A DNA stretch of 64,000 nucleotides, taken from Leucobacter chromiiresistens. Its GTDB lineage: Bacteria > Actinomycetota > Actinomycetes > Actinomycetales > Microbacteriaceae. The translations under genes were made by a program, and so were the position numbers. Positions 45,107 to 54,833 of the stretch are shown here, in pieces; the first letter of the stretch is position 1, and every line of letters begins with the position of its first letter. Under the pieces are notes generated by a model. It worked only from the letters and a program-made list of their open reading frames with translations, was not told where the DNA came from and did no database searches. The DNA lies in the NCBI RefSeq assembly GCF_001477055.1, contig NZ_LDRK01000018.1, forward strand, positions 62,001-126,000, given 5' to 3'.

Positions 45107-45340
45107 TCAGTCGTGCGCGGGAGGAGTGAACTTCGGTCCGTTCACGCCGTATCCGGCCTTCGAGAGGATCCACCCGAGCAGAGCGCCGACGACGACGACT
45201 CCCACGCATGCCCACACGAGAACGGGCATATCAAGGAAGAAGAAGACGGTGCCGGCGGCGATGCCGATCAGCATCACCACGACCGCTGTCCATGCCGCCG
45301 GCGAATCGCCGTGGCCGGGGTCTCCGTGCTGGGTACTCAT
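45107..45340 (-). CDS. HGxxPAAW-motif small membrane protein
   Basis: 77 residues with two membrane segments. The N-terminal HGDSPAAW motif (about residues 10-17) defines an actinobacterial family of unknown function, normally found within trp operons just before trpC. The second helix pair (LVWACVGVVVVGALLGWIL) precedes a short polar end. One base separates it from trpC, so they should be co-translated. Confidence 0.85.
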   Translation of the reverse strand: MSTQHGDPGHGDSPAAWTAVVVMLIGIAAGTVFFFLDMPVLVWACVGVVVVGALLGWILSKAGYGVNGPKFTPPAHD

Positions 45341-45442
45341 GAATCTCCTCTGAACAGATTTCGACGGTTCAAGACTAGCGGAAATCTCGAGGGCGTTCCG
45401 GCACCCGCGCCCGCGCTCCCGAGGAATGCCCCACGATCGCCC

Positions 45443-46108
45443 TCACCGGTCGGCGCCGCCGCCGATGCCGCCCTGCTCGGGTCGTCCGTCGGTGTCGAAG
45501 ACGGGGCCGTCGCCACCGCGGTCGTCCTCGGCATCGCTCGGATCGTCGCCCTCGGAGAGCGCATCCCAATCCGAGATGCGATCCGGAGCGCCCGGCCTCG
45601 CGCCGCTCCCGGCGGCGTTCGCCGCGGCGCCGTACTTCCGGCCGCCCGATGCCCACGCTCCGCCGAACACGGCGACGACGAGCCCCAGGAGCGCGGCCAG
45701 CACGCCCGCGGCGACGCACACCCACGCCCACGGCGACACGCTGCTCCACAGGACCAGCGACGTGGTGGCGTCGCCCGAGATCCCTGTGAGGTCGGTGATC
45801 GTGCCGGTGATCGCGGTGAGCGGCGCGGCGAGCACGCTGATCGTGAGCGCGGCCAGGCCCGCGCCGAGCAGCACGACGAGCACTCCGAGCGCGCGGCGGA
45901 ATACCGGGCCGGCGATCGTGAGGGCGAGCGCCGCGGCGACGATCGCGATGGAGATCGGCGACACCGCGGCGTTCACCTCGTGACCGGCGACGGTCTCGAG
46001 GCTGTGCGTGCCGTCGAGCATGAAGGAGATCCACGTCTGCGATCCGGCGAGGAGCCCGAGTGCACCCGTCAGCGCGACCGCGGCGATGGTGAGCGGTTTA
46101 CGACGCAT
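45443..46108 (-). CDS. Trp biosynthesis-associated membrane protein
   Basis: 221 residues with four membrane segments, then a disordered acidic tail of about 60 residues. It fits the tryptophan-associated transmembrane protein family of actinobacterial trp operons (first segment ALTGALGLLAGSQTW, first extracellular loop TWISFMLDGTHSLETVAG). Function unknown. The ATG overlaps the trpE stop by 11 bases, and 102 bases separate it from the HGxxPAAW gene. Confidence 0.85.
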   Translation of the reverse strand: MRRKPLTIAAVALTGALGLLAGSQTWISFMLDGTHSLETVAGHEVNAAVSPISIAIVAAALALTIAGPVFRRALGVLVVLLGAGLAALTISVLAAPLTAITGTITDLTGISGDATTSLVLWSSVSPWAWVCVAAGVLAALLGLVVAVFGGAWASGGRKYGAAANAAGSGARPGAPDRISDWDALSEGDDPSDAEDDRGGDGPVFDTDGRPEQGGIGGGADR

Positions 46109-47732
46109 GGACGCTCTCCCCGAGCGTGCGCAGCGTATTCGCGATGGCGATCGCGCGCAGCGGAGCCGCCGCCTTGCTGCGGCACTCCGCATCCTCGGTC
46201 TCCGGTACCGAGTCGGCGACCACGCCGGCTCCCGCCTGCACCATCGCCACGCCGCCCTTGATCGTCGCGGTGCGGATCGCGATCGCGAGATCGGCGGCGC
46301 CGCCGAGCCCGAAGTACCCGACGACTCCCCCGTACACGCCCCGCTGCACGGGCTCCAGCTCGTCGATGATCTGCAGGGCGCGCGGCTTCGGCGCCCCCGA
46401 CAGCGTGCCCGCCGGGAAGGTGGCGCGGAACACGTCGATGGGGTTCGCGTCGGGCCGCCTCCGCCCCTCGACGCTCGACACGATGTGCATGATGTGGCTG
46501 AATCGCTCGATCCGCATGAACTCCGTCACCTCGACGGAGCCCGGCTCGCAGACCCGCAGCAGGTCGTTCCGCGCGAGATCGACGAGCATGAGATGCTCGG
46601 CCCGCTCCTTCTCGTCGGCGAGCAGATCGCGCTCGTGCTGCTGATCCTCCTCGATGCTCGCGCCGCGCGGCCGCGACCCCGCGATCGGGTGCGTCAGCAC
46701 GTGCCCGCCCTCCTGCACCGTCACCAGCGCTTCGGGGCTCGACCCCACGACCGAGAACGGCTCGCCCGCGGCGTCTTCGAGCTGCAGCAGGTAGAGGTAC
46801 GGGCTCGGGTTCAGATGGCGGAGCACCCGGTACACGTCGAGCGGGTCGGCGGTGCACTCCTGGTCGAAGCGCTGCGACGGCACCACCTGGAAGATGTCTC
46901 CGTCGACGATGTAGCGCTTCGCCGCCTCGACGGCTGCCACGTACTCCGGGGTGCTCGTCAACCGATGCGGATCGGCGGTCGCCGCACGATCGACCGAGCT
47001 CAGCGGCGACGACTCCGGTGCGGAGAGGGCCGCCTGGAGCGCGTCGAGGCGCGCCTGCGCGTGCGCCCACTGCGCGTCGGCCGTCTCGACGGCCGCGACA
47101 TCGACGGACGCTGCATCGCCGGGCGCGGCATCGACGAGACCGGCGTCGCCGGGCGCGGCATCGACGAGGGCGGCGTCGTTCAGCACATTTGCGAGCAGCA
47201 CGACGCTGCCCTCGCGGTGATCGATGACGACGAGCTCCGAGACGAAGCTCAGCCCCTGCGTCGGGAGGCCCGATCCGACCGCCGGAGCGTCGTCGAGCTT
47301 CTCGAACTGGCGCACCGTCTCCCAACCGAGGTAGCCGACGAAGCCGCTCGCGAGGGGCGGGAGCCCCGCCACCTGCGGGGACCGCCACCGCTCGTAGAGC
47401 GCACTGAGCGCCGCCACCGGCGCCAGCGAGTCGACGCCACCGGGCAGCAGACGCTCCGCGGAGACGTCGAACGCCGGATCGGGAGCCCAGTGCGCCGCGC
47501 CGTCGCGCTCCCCGAGCACGCCGAAGCTGCCCGCTCCGACGAAGCTGAATCGCGTCCACACGCCGCCCTGCTCCGCCGACTCCAGCAGGAAGGTGCCGGG
47601 CCGCGACCCGGCGACCTTGCGATAGATGCCGACGGGCGTATCGGCGTCCGCGAAGATCTCGCGGCAAACGGGGATCACGGCGTGGGAGGCGCGCGCGGCG
47701 TCGAACGCGGCGCGCGTGGTGGTCAGGCTCAC
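46098..47732 (-). CDS. trpE: Anthranilate synthase component I
   Basis: 544 residues. Uses chorismate and ammonia (from TrpG) to make anthranilate, the first committed tryptophan step. N-terminal regulatory region with LLESAEQGGVWTRFSFVG (the LLES-type feedback site) and chorismate-binding domain with PSQRFDQE, SPEALVTV, IAGSRPRG, DLARNDLLRVC, GTLSGAPKPRAL and YGGVVGYFG. An internal Ala/Asp-rich repeat (VDAAPGDA, near residues 175-200) is a lineage-specific insertion. GTG start at 47732. No trpG or trpD lies in the window. Confidence 0.96.
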   Translation of the reverse strand: MSLTTTRAAFDAARASHAVIPVCREIFADADTPVGIYRKVAGSRPGTFLLESAEQGGVWTRFSFVGAGSFGVLGERDGAAHWAPDPAFDVSAERLLPGGVDSLAPVAALSALYERWRSPQVAGLPPLASGFVGYLGWETVRQFEKLDDAPAVGSGLPTQGLSFVSELVVIDHREGSVVLLANVLNDAALVDAAPGDAGLVDAAPGDAASVDVAAVETADAQWAHAQARLDALQAALSAPESSPLSSVDRAATADPHRLTSTPEYVAAVEAAKRYIVDGDIFQVVPSQRFDQECTADPLDVYRVLRHLNPSPYLYLLQLEDAAGEPFSVVGSSPEALVTVQEGGHVLTHPIAGSRPRGASIEEDQQHERDLLADEKERAEHLMLVDLARNDLLRVCEPGSVEVTEFMRIERFSHIMHIVSSVEGRRRPDANPIDVFRATFPAGTLSGAPKPRALQIIDELEPVQRGVYGGVVGYFGLGGAADLAIAIRTATIKGGVAMVQAGAGVVADSVPETEDAECRSKAAAPLRAIAIANTLRTLGESVHAS

Positions 47733-47783
47733 CGCATCAGCCTATCGCGGACCTCCGACGCGGAGCTGCGTCGCCGGGCCGCA

Positions 47784-48182
47784 TCAGGCATCCGCCTCGG
47801 GATCCCCGACGAGGGCAGCGATGTCGCGGTCGGTGAAGCAGGTGCGGGTGCCGGTGTGGCACGCCGCCCCGATCTGCACGACCCGCACGAGCAGCGTGTC
47901 CCCGTCGCAGTCCATCTGCACGCCGCGCACGTACTGCCGGTGGCCCGAGGTGTCGCCCTTCCTCCAGTACTCCTGGCGCGATCGCGACCAGAACGTGACG
48001 CGGCCCGAGGTCAGCGTGCGTCGCACCGCCTCGCGATCCATCCAGGCGAGCATCAGCACGTCGCCGGAATCGTCGTCCTGGATGATCGCGGGCAGCAGGC
48101 CGTCGTTCGCGAAGACGAGGTCGCCCGGCACCGGATCGGGGCCGCTCGCGAGTTCGCTCGGCACCGGATCGACGCCGCTCAC
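47784..48182 (-). CDS. hisI: Phosphoribosyl-AMP cyclohydrolase
   Basis: 132 residues. Hydrolyses the adenine ring of PR-AMP in histidine synthesis. Metal-binding residues are in [14 protein letters not shown] and [12 protein letters not shown]; the substrate region is [14 protein letters not shown] and [17 protein letters not shown]. No HisE fusion (hisE is separate at 49910). The GTG start overlaps the hisF stop (GTGA). Confidence 0.95.
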   Translation of the reverse strand: MSGVDPVPSELASGPDPVPGDLVFANDGLLPAIIQDDDSGDVLMLAWMDREAVRRTLTSGRVTFWSRSRQEYWRKGDTSGHRQYVRGVQMDCDGDTLLVRVVQIGAACHTGTRTCFTDRDIAALVGDPEADA

Positions 48183-48964
48183 GACTCCTCCCCCGCGATG
48201 GCGGTGCGCACGCTGCAGCCCGCCTCGGCGAGCGCCGACTTGACCTCGCCGATTGTGAACGTGCCGTCGTGGAACACCGACGCCGCAAGCACCGCATCGG
48301 CGCCCGCGTCGACCGCGGGCGCGAAGTGCTCCAGGCGCCCCGCACCGCCGGAGGCGATGATCGGCACCGGCGAGATCTCTCGGACGAGCGCCATGAGCTC
48401 CAGGTCGAAGCCCGCGAGCGTGCCGTCGGCGTCCATCGAGTTCACGAGCAGCTCGCCGGCGCCCCGATCGACCGCCTCGCGGCACCACTCCAGCGCGTCG
48501 AGGTCGGTCTCCCGCTTGCCGCCGTGCGTCGTGACGACGAAGCCCGACGGCGTGCGCGGACTGCGCTTCACATCCAGGGAGAGCACGAGGACCTGGGCGC
48601 CGAACCGGTCGGCGATCTCGCCGATCACCGCGGGGCGGGCGATCGCACCGCTGTTGATCCCGATCTTGTCGGCGCCGACCCCGAGGAGCCTCGCGACGTC
48701 CTCCGGCCCGCGCACGCCGCCGCCGACCGTCAGCGGGATGAACACCTGCTCCGCGGTGCGGCGCACGACGTCGTACGTGGTGGAGCGGTCGTCGACCGTT
48801 GCGGTGACGTCGAGGAAGGTCAGCTCATCCGCCCCCTGGGCCGCGTACCGCGCCGCGAGCTCGACCGGGTCGCCCGCGTCGCGCAGATTCAGGAAGTTGA
48901 CGCCCTTGACGACGCGCCCGCCCGACACGTCGAGGCAGGGGATGACGCGGGTTGCGATCGACAT
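48179..48964 (-). CDS. hisF: Imidazole glycerol phosphate synthase subunit HisF
   Basis: 261 residues. Cyclase subunit that uses ammonia from HisH. The TIM barrel shows catalytic Asp residues in [14 protein letters not shown] and [10 protein letters not shown], the phosphate site [14 protein letters not shown] and [12 protein letters not shown]. HisH is not in the window. The ATG at 48964 lies 10 bases after hisG. Confidence 0.97.
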   Translation of the reverse strand: MSIATRVIPCLDVSGGRVVKGVNFLNLRDAGDPVELAARYAAQGADELTFLDVTATVDDRSTTYDVVRRTAEQVFIPLTVGGGVRGPEDVARLLGVGADKIGINSGAIARPAVIGEIADRFGAQVLVLSLDVKRSPRTPSGFVVTTHGGKRETDLDALEWCREAVDRGAGELLVNSMDADGTLAGFDLELMALVREISPVPIIASGGAGRLEHFAPAVDAGADAVLAASVFHDGTFTIGEVKSALAEAGCSVRTAIAGEES

Positions 48965-48974
48965 GCCGTCCCCC

Positions 48975-49817
48975 TCAGAGTCGCGCCGCGTGAATCGCGG
49001 TCACGAGGATCGCGCGGGCGCCCAGGTCGTAGAGACGGTCCATGATCTCGTTCGCGTCGTCGGCGGGAACCATGACGCGCACCGCGACCCACCGCTCGTC
49101 GTGCAGCGGCGAGACGGTCGGCGACTCCATGCCGCCGGCGACCCGCGAGGCCGCCTCAAGCTGCTCGACCGGGAGGTCGTAGTCCATGAGCACGTACTTG
49201 CGCGCCACGAGCACGCCCTGCAGGCGTCGCAGCAGGCGGTCGATGTCGGGGTGCGAGTTGGGCCCGCCGATGAGCACCGCGGTCGATTCGAGGATAACCG
49301 GCCCGAAGATCTCGAGGCCCGCCGCGCGGAGGGTGGCGCCGGTCGACACGACGTCGGCCACCGCGTCGGCGACGCCGAGCTGCACGGCCGATTCCACTGC
49401 GCCGTCGAGCTTCACGTGCTCGGCCTCGACGCCGCGGGCGCGGAGGAAGTCGTCGACGAGCTTGGGGTAGCTCGTGGCGACGCGCTTGCCCGAGAGGTCG
49501 GCGAGTTCGGCGAAGCCGCTCCCCGCCGGGGCCGCGAATCGGAAGGTGGAGTCGCCGAAGTCGAGTGCCGCGATCTCGCGCGCCGCCGAGCCGGAGTCGA
49601 GCAGCAGATCGCGGCCCGTGATGCCGACGTCGAGGGCGCCCGAACCGACGTACGTCGCGATGTCCTTCGGGCGCAGGTAGAAGAACTCCACCTGGTTGCG
49701 GGCGTCGGTGTGCACGAGCTTGCGGCTGTCGCGGCGGCCCGAGTAGCCGGCTTCGGCCAGCATCTCGGCGGCGGTGTCGGAGAGCGATCCCTTGTTGGGA
49801 ACAGCGATGCGGAGCAT
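48975..49817 (-). CDS. hisG: ATP phosphoribosyltransferase (long form)
   Basis: 280 residues, the long HisG with a C-terminal histidine-binding regulatory domain (about 205-280), so no HisZ is needed. It performs the first, feedback-inhibited step of histidine synthesis. Motifs include [34 protein letters not shown] and [14 protein letters not shown]. The ATG at 49817 begins MLRIAVPN. Confidence 0.97.
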   Translation of the reverse strand: MLRIAVPNKGSLSDTAAEMLAEAGYSGRRDSRKLVHTDARNQVEFFYLRPKDIATYVGSGALDVGITGRDLLLDSGSAAREIAALDFGDSTFRFAAPAGSGFAELADLSGKRVATSYPKLVDDFLRARGVEAEHVKLDGAVESAVQLGVADAVADVVSTGATLRAAGLEIFGPVILESTAVLIGGPNSHPDIDRLLRRLQGVLVARKYVLMDYDLPVEQLEAASRVAGGMESPTVSPLHDERWVAVRVMVPADDANEIMDRLYDLGARAILVTAIHAARL

Positions 49818-49876
49818 GGTGCGGGAAGTCCTTCCGTGCGGCCGGGCAGCCGGCCAGTGAGTGAGATCAGCGGCGA

Positions 49877-49910
49877 GCATCGACGCGCGGGGAGACCGGC
49901 GCGCCGATGC
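49877..49910 (-). other. Hairpin in the hisE-hisG gap
   Basis: 12-base arms (49877-49888 GCATCGACGCGC; 49899-49910 GCGCGCCGATGC) pair with a single mismatch around a 10-base loop. It starts at the hisE stop codon and lies 59 bases before hisG, a position where it could attenuate or set differential expression. No Trp/His leader peptide is visible. Confidence 0.5.
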
Positions 49911-50173
49911 TACAGATGCGCGTAGACGTCTTCGAGCGTCATGCCCTTCGCGAGCATGAGCACCTGCAGGTGGTAGAGCAGCTGGCTGATCTCCTCCGCG
50001 CACGCCTCGTCGGATTCGTGCTCGGCGGCCATCCACACCTCGGCGGCCTCTTCGACGATCTTCTTGCCGATCGTGTGCACGCCCGCGTCGAGGCGGGCGA
50101 CCGTGTCGCTGCCTGCGGGGCGCGCGGCGGCCTTCTCGCTGAGCTCGGAGAAGAGCGCTTCGAACGATTTCAC
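49910..50173 (-). CDS. hisE: Phosphoribosyl-ATP diphosphatase
   Basis: 87 residues. Hydrolyses PR-ATP to PR-AMP; MazG-like fold with the metal-binding helix [15 protein letters not shown] and [18 protein letters not shown] start at 50173, 55 bases after rpe. Confidence 0.95.
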   Translation of the reverse strand: MKSFEALFSELSEKAAARPAGSDTVARLDAGVHTIGKKIVEEAAEVWMAAEHESDEACAEEISQLLYHLQVLMLAKGMTLEDVYAHL

Positions 50174-50228
50174 GTGAACAGCCTAGCGGGTTTCGCGCGG
50201 GCTCCGGATCGCGGGGGCGCCGGCCGGC

Positions 50229-50891
50229 TCAGTGCGCGTGCGCCGCGGCCGCCCGTCGGAGGTCGGCGATGCGCTCTTCGGGCACTCCCGAGTAGACGGC
50301 GGAGCCCGCGACGAAGGTGTCGGCTCCCGCCTCGGCCGCGATGCCGATCGTGTCAGCGGTGATGCCGCCGTCGACCTGCAGCCAGACGTCGAGCCCGTGC
50401 CGTGCCCGGGCCTCGGCGAAACGCCGCAGTTTCGGCATCATGTCGGGCATGAAGGCCTGCCCGCCGAAGCCGGGCTCGACCGTCATCACGAGCACCTGAT
50501 CGAATTCGGGCAGCAGTTCGAGGTACGGCTCAGCCGCCGTGCCCGGCTTGAGCGCGATGCCGGCGCGCGCACCGCGTTCGCGGAGGGCGCGCGCGACGGC
50601 TACGGGGTCGGCCGCCGCCTCGGCGTGGAACGTCACGGAGTAGGCGCCGAGTTCGGCGTAGCCGGGCGCCCAGCGATCGGCGTCGGCGATCATGAGGTGG
50701 ACGTCGAGCGGCACCGGCGAGACCGCCTGGATGCGCTCGACGATGGGCGGACCCATGGTGAGGTTCGGCACGAAGTGGTTGTCCATGACGTCGACGTGCA
50801 CCAGGTCGGCGGTGCGGATCGCCTCGAGTTCGGACTGCAGGTTGACGAAGTCGGCGGACAGGATGCTCGGGTTGATGCGCTGCTCGGTCAC
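50229..50891 (-). CDS. rpe: Ribulose-phosphate 3-epimerase
   Basis: 220 residues. TIM-barrel epimerase of the pentose phosphate pathway. Metal/catalytic motifs: [53 protein letters not shown] and VDGGITADT. The GTG at 50891 is the first start. Its place upstream of hisEGFI links PRPP supply and use, but the operon is probably just conserved order. Confidence 0.96.
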   Translation of the reverse strand: MTEQRINPSILSADFVNLQSELEAIRTADLVHVDVMDNHFVPNLTMGPPIVERIQAVSPVPLDVHLMIADADRWAPGYAELGAYSVTFHAEAAADPVAVARALRERGARAGIALKPGTAAEPYLELLPEFDQVLVMTVEPGFGGQAFMPDMMPKLRRFAEARARHGLDVWLQVDGGITADTIGIAAEAGADTFVAGSAVYSGVPEERIADLRRAAAAHAH

Positions 50892-50901
50892 GGAGGACAG
50901 C

Positions 50902-52341
50902 CTACGGCGTCGCGGAGGTCTCGTCGGACGCCGGGGCCGGCGAGACCGGCGACGCGGGCGCGGGCGACGCGGGCGCGGGCGACGCGGGCGCGTCGGCGTA
51001 GCTCCGGGAGAGCACCCGGTATGCGCGCGTGCCGAAGGCGCCCGCGGCGACCAGCACCATCGCCGCTCCGGCCCACACGAAGATGAGCGCGATGCCGCGG
51101 CTCTCCCCCTCCCCGAGCAGCCAGCCCCACTGCGCGGCTCCGGCGGGCTGCTCCATGTACGGCACGACCCAGAACTCCGCGATGGGGGCGATCAGCAGCG
51201 AGGTGATCGGCGCCGCGGCCGCCTCGAAGGTCATCGCGAGCCCGAAGACACGCCCCTGCTTCTCGAACGGGACGACCTTCTGGATGACGGTCTGCTCCGC
51301 CGCCTCCACCGCGGGCATCATCGCCATGAACAACCAGATCCCGGCGATGAACAGCCACGGCCAGTCGCGCACGGTGAACACCATGCCGAGCACGCCGAGC
51401 AGACCGGCGAGCACGAGCATCGTGCGGATCGGGTTCCGCCCCAAGCCCCATTTCGCAACGACGGCGCCGCCGACGATGAACCCCGTCGAGGCGATGCCGA
51501 ACACGACGCCCCACACCTCGACCGGGAACAGTTCGAGCCCGTACGGGTCGAGCAGCGCCATGAACACGCCGCCGGAGAGGTTGTTGAGCGTCGAGAAGAA
51601 CACGAGGGCGATCAGGCCGGGGACCGCGAGCATCGCGGTCATGCCGCCGCGGAAGTCGACGGCGCTCCGGTTCGGGTCGTGCACGATCGCGGGCTCCGGA
51701 ATGCGGAGGGCGAGCAGGTGGAGGATCGGCGCCCCCACGAACACGGTGGCGATGATGATCGTGCCGCCCATGCCGAGCAGCCCGACCGAGAGCCCGCTGA
51801 AGACGCTCGTGGCGATGAACGCGAGGCCCTGCACCGTGCCGACGAGCCCGTTCGCGTTCGCGTGCCGTTCCGTCGGGACGAGCAGCGTCACGGTCGTGGC
51901 CAGCGCGAGGTTGCGGAGCAGCTCGACGACGCACCCGGCGAGCACGATGAGCGTGAACAGCCAGAACCAGGGGCGATCGAGCCTGAGGAGCTCGCTCTGC
52001 GGCACGCCGAAGAAGATCACGCACCCCGTGACGAACGCCACGAGCGACGCGGTGGCGGAGACGAGCATGACCCGCTGCTTGCGCATGCGGTCGACGAGCG
52101 ACCCGAACCACATCGAGCACACGGCGATGAGGATCATGTACACCGCGCCGAGTACGCCCGTCGCGAGAATGCTGCGCGTCTCGAGGTACACCCAGAACAC
52201 GACGGCGAACCAGAGGAAGTTCGTCGTGAGGTTGGCCACCGCGGTGTTCACGAGCACGTGCAGGAAGGTGCGCATTCCTCCTGGCGGAGGCGTCGGTGCG
52301 ATCGGAGGCGGCGCCGGCTCCGACCCGGGATGTTCGTCCAT
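50902..52341 (-). CDS. Major facilitator superfamily transporter
   Basis: 479 residues with about 12 membrane segments; drug/metabolite exporter-like (resembles the MFS_3 enterobactin-exporter group), substrate unknown. Conserved features include [18 protein letters not shown] after helix 2. Disordered cytoplasmic tails lie at both ends; the C-terminal tail has a repeated SPAPA unit. The ATG at 52341 lies 6 bases after TACCCT, consistent with a leaderless transcript; an ATG at 52374 would sit upstream of that box. Confidence 0.85.
   Translation of the reverse strand: MDEHPGSEPAPPPIAPTPPPGGMRTFLHVLVNTAVANLTTNFLWFAVVFWVYLETRSILATGVLGAVYMILIAVCSMWFGSLVDRMRKQRVMLVSATASLVAFVTGCVIFFGVPQSELLRLDRPWFWLFTLIVLAGCVVELLRNLALATTVTLLVPTERHANANGLVGTVQGLAFIATSVFSGLSVGLLGMGGTIIIATVFVGAPILHLLALRIPEPAIVHDPNRSAVDFRGGMTAMLAVPGLIALVFFSTLNNLSGGVFMALLDPYGLELFPVEVWGVVFGIASTGFIVGGAVVAKWGLGRNPIRTMLVLAGLLGVLGMVFTVRDWPWLFIAGIWLFMAMMPAVEAAEQTVIQKVVPFEKQGRVFGLAMTFEAAAAPITSLLIAPIAEFWVVPYMEQPAGAAQWGWLLGEGESRGIALIFVWAGAAMVLVAAGAFGTRAYRVLSRSYADAPASPAPASPAPASPVSPAPASDETSATP
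50949..50993. repeat. Three tandem 15-bp units in the MFS C-terminal tail
   Basis: GCGACGCGGGCGCGG is repeated three times (50949-50963, 50964-50978, 50979-50993), encoding a SPAPA repeat at the protein's end. Such repeats can vary in number between strains. Confidence 0.8.
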
Positions 52342-52378
52342 GCTGACAGGGTAAGCCCGGCCTCCGACATCCACCAGA

Positions 52379-53836
52379 CTAGGCGCCGGTCGCCCGCCGT
52401 TCCACGAGCGCGATGAACATCGCGTCGGTGCCGTGCCGGTGGGGCCAGAGCTGCACGCTCAGCGACGCGCCGCCGAGATCGATCTCCGAGCGCGCGACTT
52501 CGCCCACCACCGCTCGCGCGTCGATCTCGCGCAGCTCGGGGTGGTCTCGGAGCAGGCGATCCAGCGTGACGCGGGTCTCCGCGAGGTGCGGCGAGCAGGT
52601 GACGTAGGCGAGCACTCCCCCCGGCGCCAGGTGCGCGGTCGCCTGCCGCAGCAGCTCCGCCTGCAGACGGGTCAGCTCGGGAAGATCGGACGGCTGCTTG
52701 CGCCAGCGCGCCTCGGGGCGGCGCCGCAGCGCGCCGAGGCCGGAGCACGGGGCGTCCACGAGAATGCGGTCGAACGCCTCCCCGCCGTAGGCGTCATCGC
52801 TCCTGCCGTCGAAGGAGACCACCTCGACGGCGTCCGCGACGCCGCTCACCGACCTCTGCACCAGCTCAGCGCGATGCTCGGAGACCTCGTTCGCGCGCAC
52901 GCGCGCCCCCGCAGCGAGCGCCTCAGCGCCGAGCACCGCCGTCTTGCCTCCCGGGCCGGCGCAGAGGTCGAGCCACCGCTCCCCGCGGCGCACCGGACGC
53001 ACGCGCGTGAGCGCCAGCGCGGCGAGCTGCGATCCCTGATCCTGCACGCGCGCGTAGCCGGGGCGGGCACCGCTGGCTGTGATCGCACGCGCGGGATCGC
53101 CCGCGCCGATCTCCACCCCGAGCGGGGAGGGGCCGGTGGCGGTCGCACCCGACTCGGCTGCGGCCAGTGCCGCCGCCGCGACGGAGACGCCTGCGCCGGG
53201 CAGGATCGCGAGGCTGACGCGCGGGGCGTCGTTGTCGGCAGCGAGCAGTGCGTCCAGCTCGGCCTCCCGCCCCTCCGCGCGCAGCGCGTCCTGCAGTGCC
53301 CGGATGATCCACGTCGGGTGCGACGCGAGTGCCGCGCGCGCGTCGTTCGCGCTCGTCGCGGCGTCGGCGATCCGAGCGTCCCACTCGTCGTTCGATGCGC
53401 GGCCGATGCTCCGCAGCACCCCGTTCACGAACCCGGCTGCCGCGCGGTTGCCCACGCGCCGCTGCAGCTCGACGCTCTCGTTCACCGCGGCGTGCGCGGC
53501 CGTGCGCATGCCGAGCAGCTGATGAGCACCCAACCGCAGCACCGTGCGCGTGCGCGCGTCGATGCGTTCGATCTCGCGCCCCGCGGAAAGTTCGATGATG
53601 CGGTCGTACCGACCGCGCCAGCGCAGCGCTCCGGCCGCGAGCTCGGTGGCGAGGCCGGCATCGCGGGCGTCGAGCCCCGCGTCCCGAATGCGACCGGGCA
53701 GTGCGAGGTTCGCGTAGGAATCACGCTCCTCGACATCTTGCAGCACCTCGTACGCCACGAGGCGGGCGGGCGAGATCCTCCCGCCGCCGGGGCGGCGCTG
53801 CCCGTCGGCTCGTGCGCCGCGCGCGCTGCCGCTCAT
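52379..53836 (-). CDS. rsmB: 16S rRNA (cytosine-967-C5)-methyltransferase RsmB
   Basis: 485 residues. N-terminal NusB-like RNA-binding domain (about 20-150) and SAM-dependent C5-methyltransferase domain with DLCAGPGGKTAVLG (motif I), ILVDAPCSGLGALRRRPE (motif IV with a catalytic-site Cys) and LAYVTCSPH (motif VI with the second Cys). The ATG overlaps the fmt stop (ATGA). Confidence 0.95.
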   Translation of the reverse strand: MSGSARGARADGQRRPGGGRISPARLVAYEVLQDVEERDSYANLALPGRIRDAGLDARDAGLATELAAGALRWRGRYDRIIELSAGREIERIDARTRTVLRLGAHQLLGMRTAAHAAVNESVELQRRVGNRAAAGFVNGVLRSIGRASNDEWDARIADAATSANDARAALASHPTWIIRALQDALRAEGREAELDALLAADNDAPRVSLAILPGAGVSVAAAALAAAESGATATGPSPLGVEIGAGDPARAITASGARPGYARVQDQGSQLAALALTRVRPVRRGERWLDLCAGPGGKTAVLGAEALAAGARVRANEVSEHRAELVQRSVSGVADAVEVVSFDGRSDDAYGGEAFDRILVDAPCSGLGALRRRPEARWRKQPSDLPELTRLQAELLRQATAHLAPGGVLAYVTCSPHLAETRVTLDRLLRDHPELREIDARAVVGEVARSEIDLGGASLSVQLWPHRHGTDAMFIALVERRATGA

Positions 53837-54783
53837 GCGAGCACCGCGCTGCCGCCGCGTCCGCGCAGCCAGGCGACGCCGTCCATGGCCGCCTTCCCCG
53901 CCGGTTGCACGCGCACGAGCTCGAGGGCCCCGTCGTGCAGCGCGAGCATCGCGCGGCCGTCTTGCAGCGACACCGCGCCGACGCCCTCCGCGGCGCCCGC
54001 AGCAGACGCGCCCGTGCGGGCTTCGCCCGAGTCCTCGGGCACCGCCCGCAGTTCGAGCACTTTCAGCGGGGCGTGCTCATGCAGCGCATACGCTCCGGGC
54101 TCCGGAGTCATACCGGCCCACTGCGCGAGCACCGAGCGGCTGCCGCCGCCGAGCCGCAGGCGGCCGTCGTCCCGGGAGAGCTTCCGGGCGTACGTCGCCT
54201 CGCCTGCTTGCGCCTCCCCCGCCCCCGGGTCTCGGTCGAGGGCCGCCACGGCGCTCGTGAGAGCCGCCGTGCCGAACGACGCGAGCTCGGTGAGCGCATC
54301 CCCCGCCGGGGTGCCCTCGGCGAACTCGCGCGCGTCCCGCGCGAGCACGTCCCCGGCGTCGAGTGCCGGGACCAGACGGAACACGGTGACTCCGAGGCGC
54401 TGCTCGCCGGCTTCGAGCGCCCGCTGCACCGGGGCGGCGCCGCGCCACCGGGGCAGCTCGGAGAAGTGCAGGTTGATCCAGCCGAGCTTCGGCAGGCTCA
54501 GGAGCGGCTCGCGCACGAGCCCGCCGTAGGCGACGATCACCCCGAGGTCCGCGTGGAGCTCCCGCACCCACGCCGTCGCCGTCTCATCGAGCCGATTCGC
54601 GCGGAGCACCGGGATGCTGAGCGCCTCGGCGGCGACCGCGACGGGTGACGGCGTGAGCACGCGCTTGCGTCCGAGCGGCGCGTCCTCGCGGGTGATCACA
54701 CCCGCGATCTCGTGGCCCGCGTCGCGGAGCGCTGCGAGGCTGGGCACGGCGAACTCGGGGGTTCCGGCAAAGACGATCCGCAT
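53833..54783 (-). CDS. fmt: Methionyl-tRNA formyltransferase
   Basis: 316 residues. Formylates initiator Met-tRNA using 10-formyl-THF. Formyltransferase core with RIVFAGTPEFAVPSLAAL, IVAYGGLVREPLLSLP, the catalytic INLHFSELPRWRGAAP (HxSLLPxxRG-type) and the C-terminal OB-like domain. ATG at 54783 (MRIVFAG); the upstream residues belong to no Fmt. priA-fmt-rsmB is a classical cluster. Confidence 0.95.
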   Translation of the reverse strand: MRIVFAGTPEFAVPSLAALRDAGHEIAGVITREDAPLGRKRVLTPSPVAVAAEALSIPVLRANRLDETATAWVRELHADLGVIVAYGGLVREPLLSLPKLGWINLHFSELPRWRGAAPVQRALEAGEQRLGVTVFRLVPALDAGDVLARDAREFAEGTPAGDALTELASFGTAALTSAVAALDRDPGAGEAQAGEATYARKLSRDDGRLRLGGGSRSVLAQWAGMTPEPGAYALHEHAPLKVLELRAVPEDSGEARTGASAAGAAEGVGAVSLQDGRAMLALHDGALELVRVQPAGKAAMDGVAWLRGRGGSAVLA

Positions 54784-54833
54784 CCCGCCATTCTCCCATG
54801 CTCCCGCAGCTCCCCGCGGCGGCCGGGGCAGCG

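Noticed and set aside
46008-49925. A 1305-codon open frame on the plus strand across trpE-hisI-hisF-hisG
   Set aside because: It is antisense to four well-recognised enzymes. High GC and third-position bias give long stop-free shadow frames; its translation is Arg/Ala/Glu-rich with no known motif.
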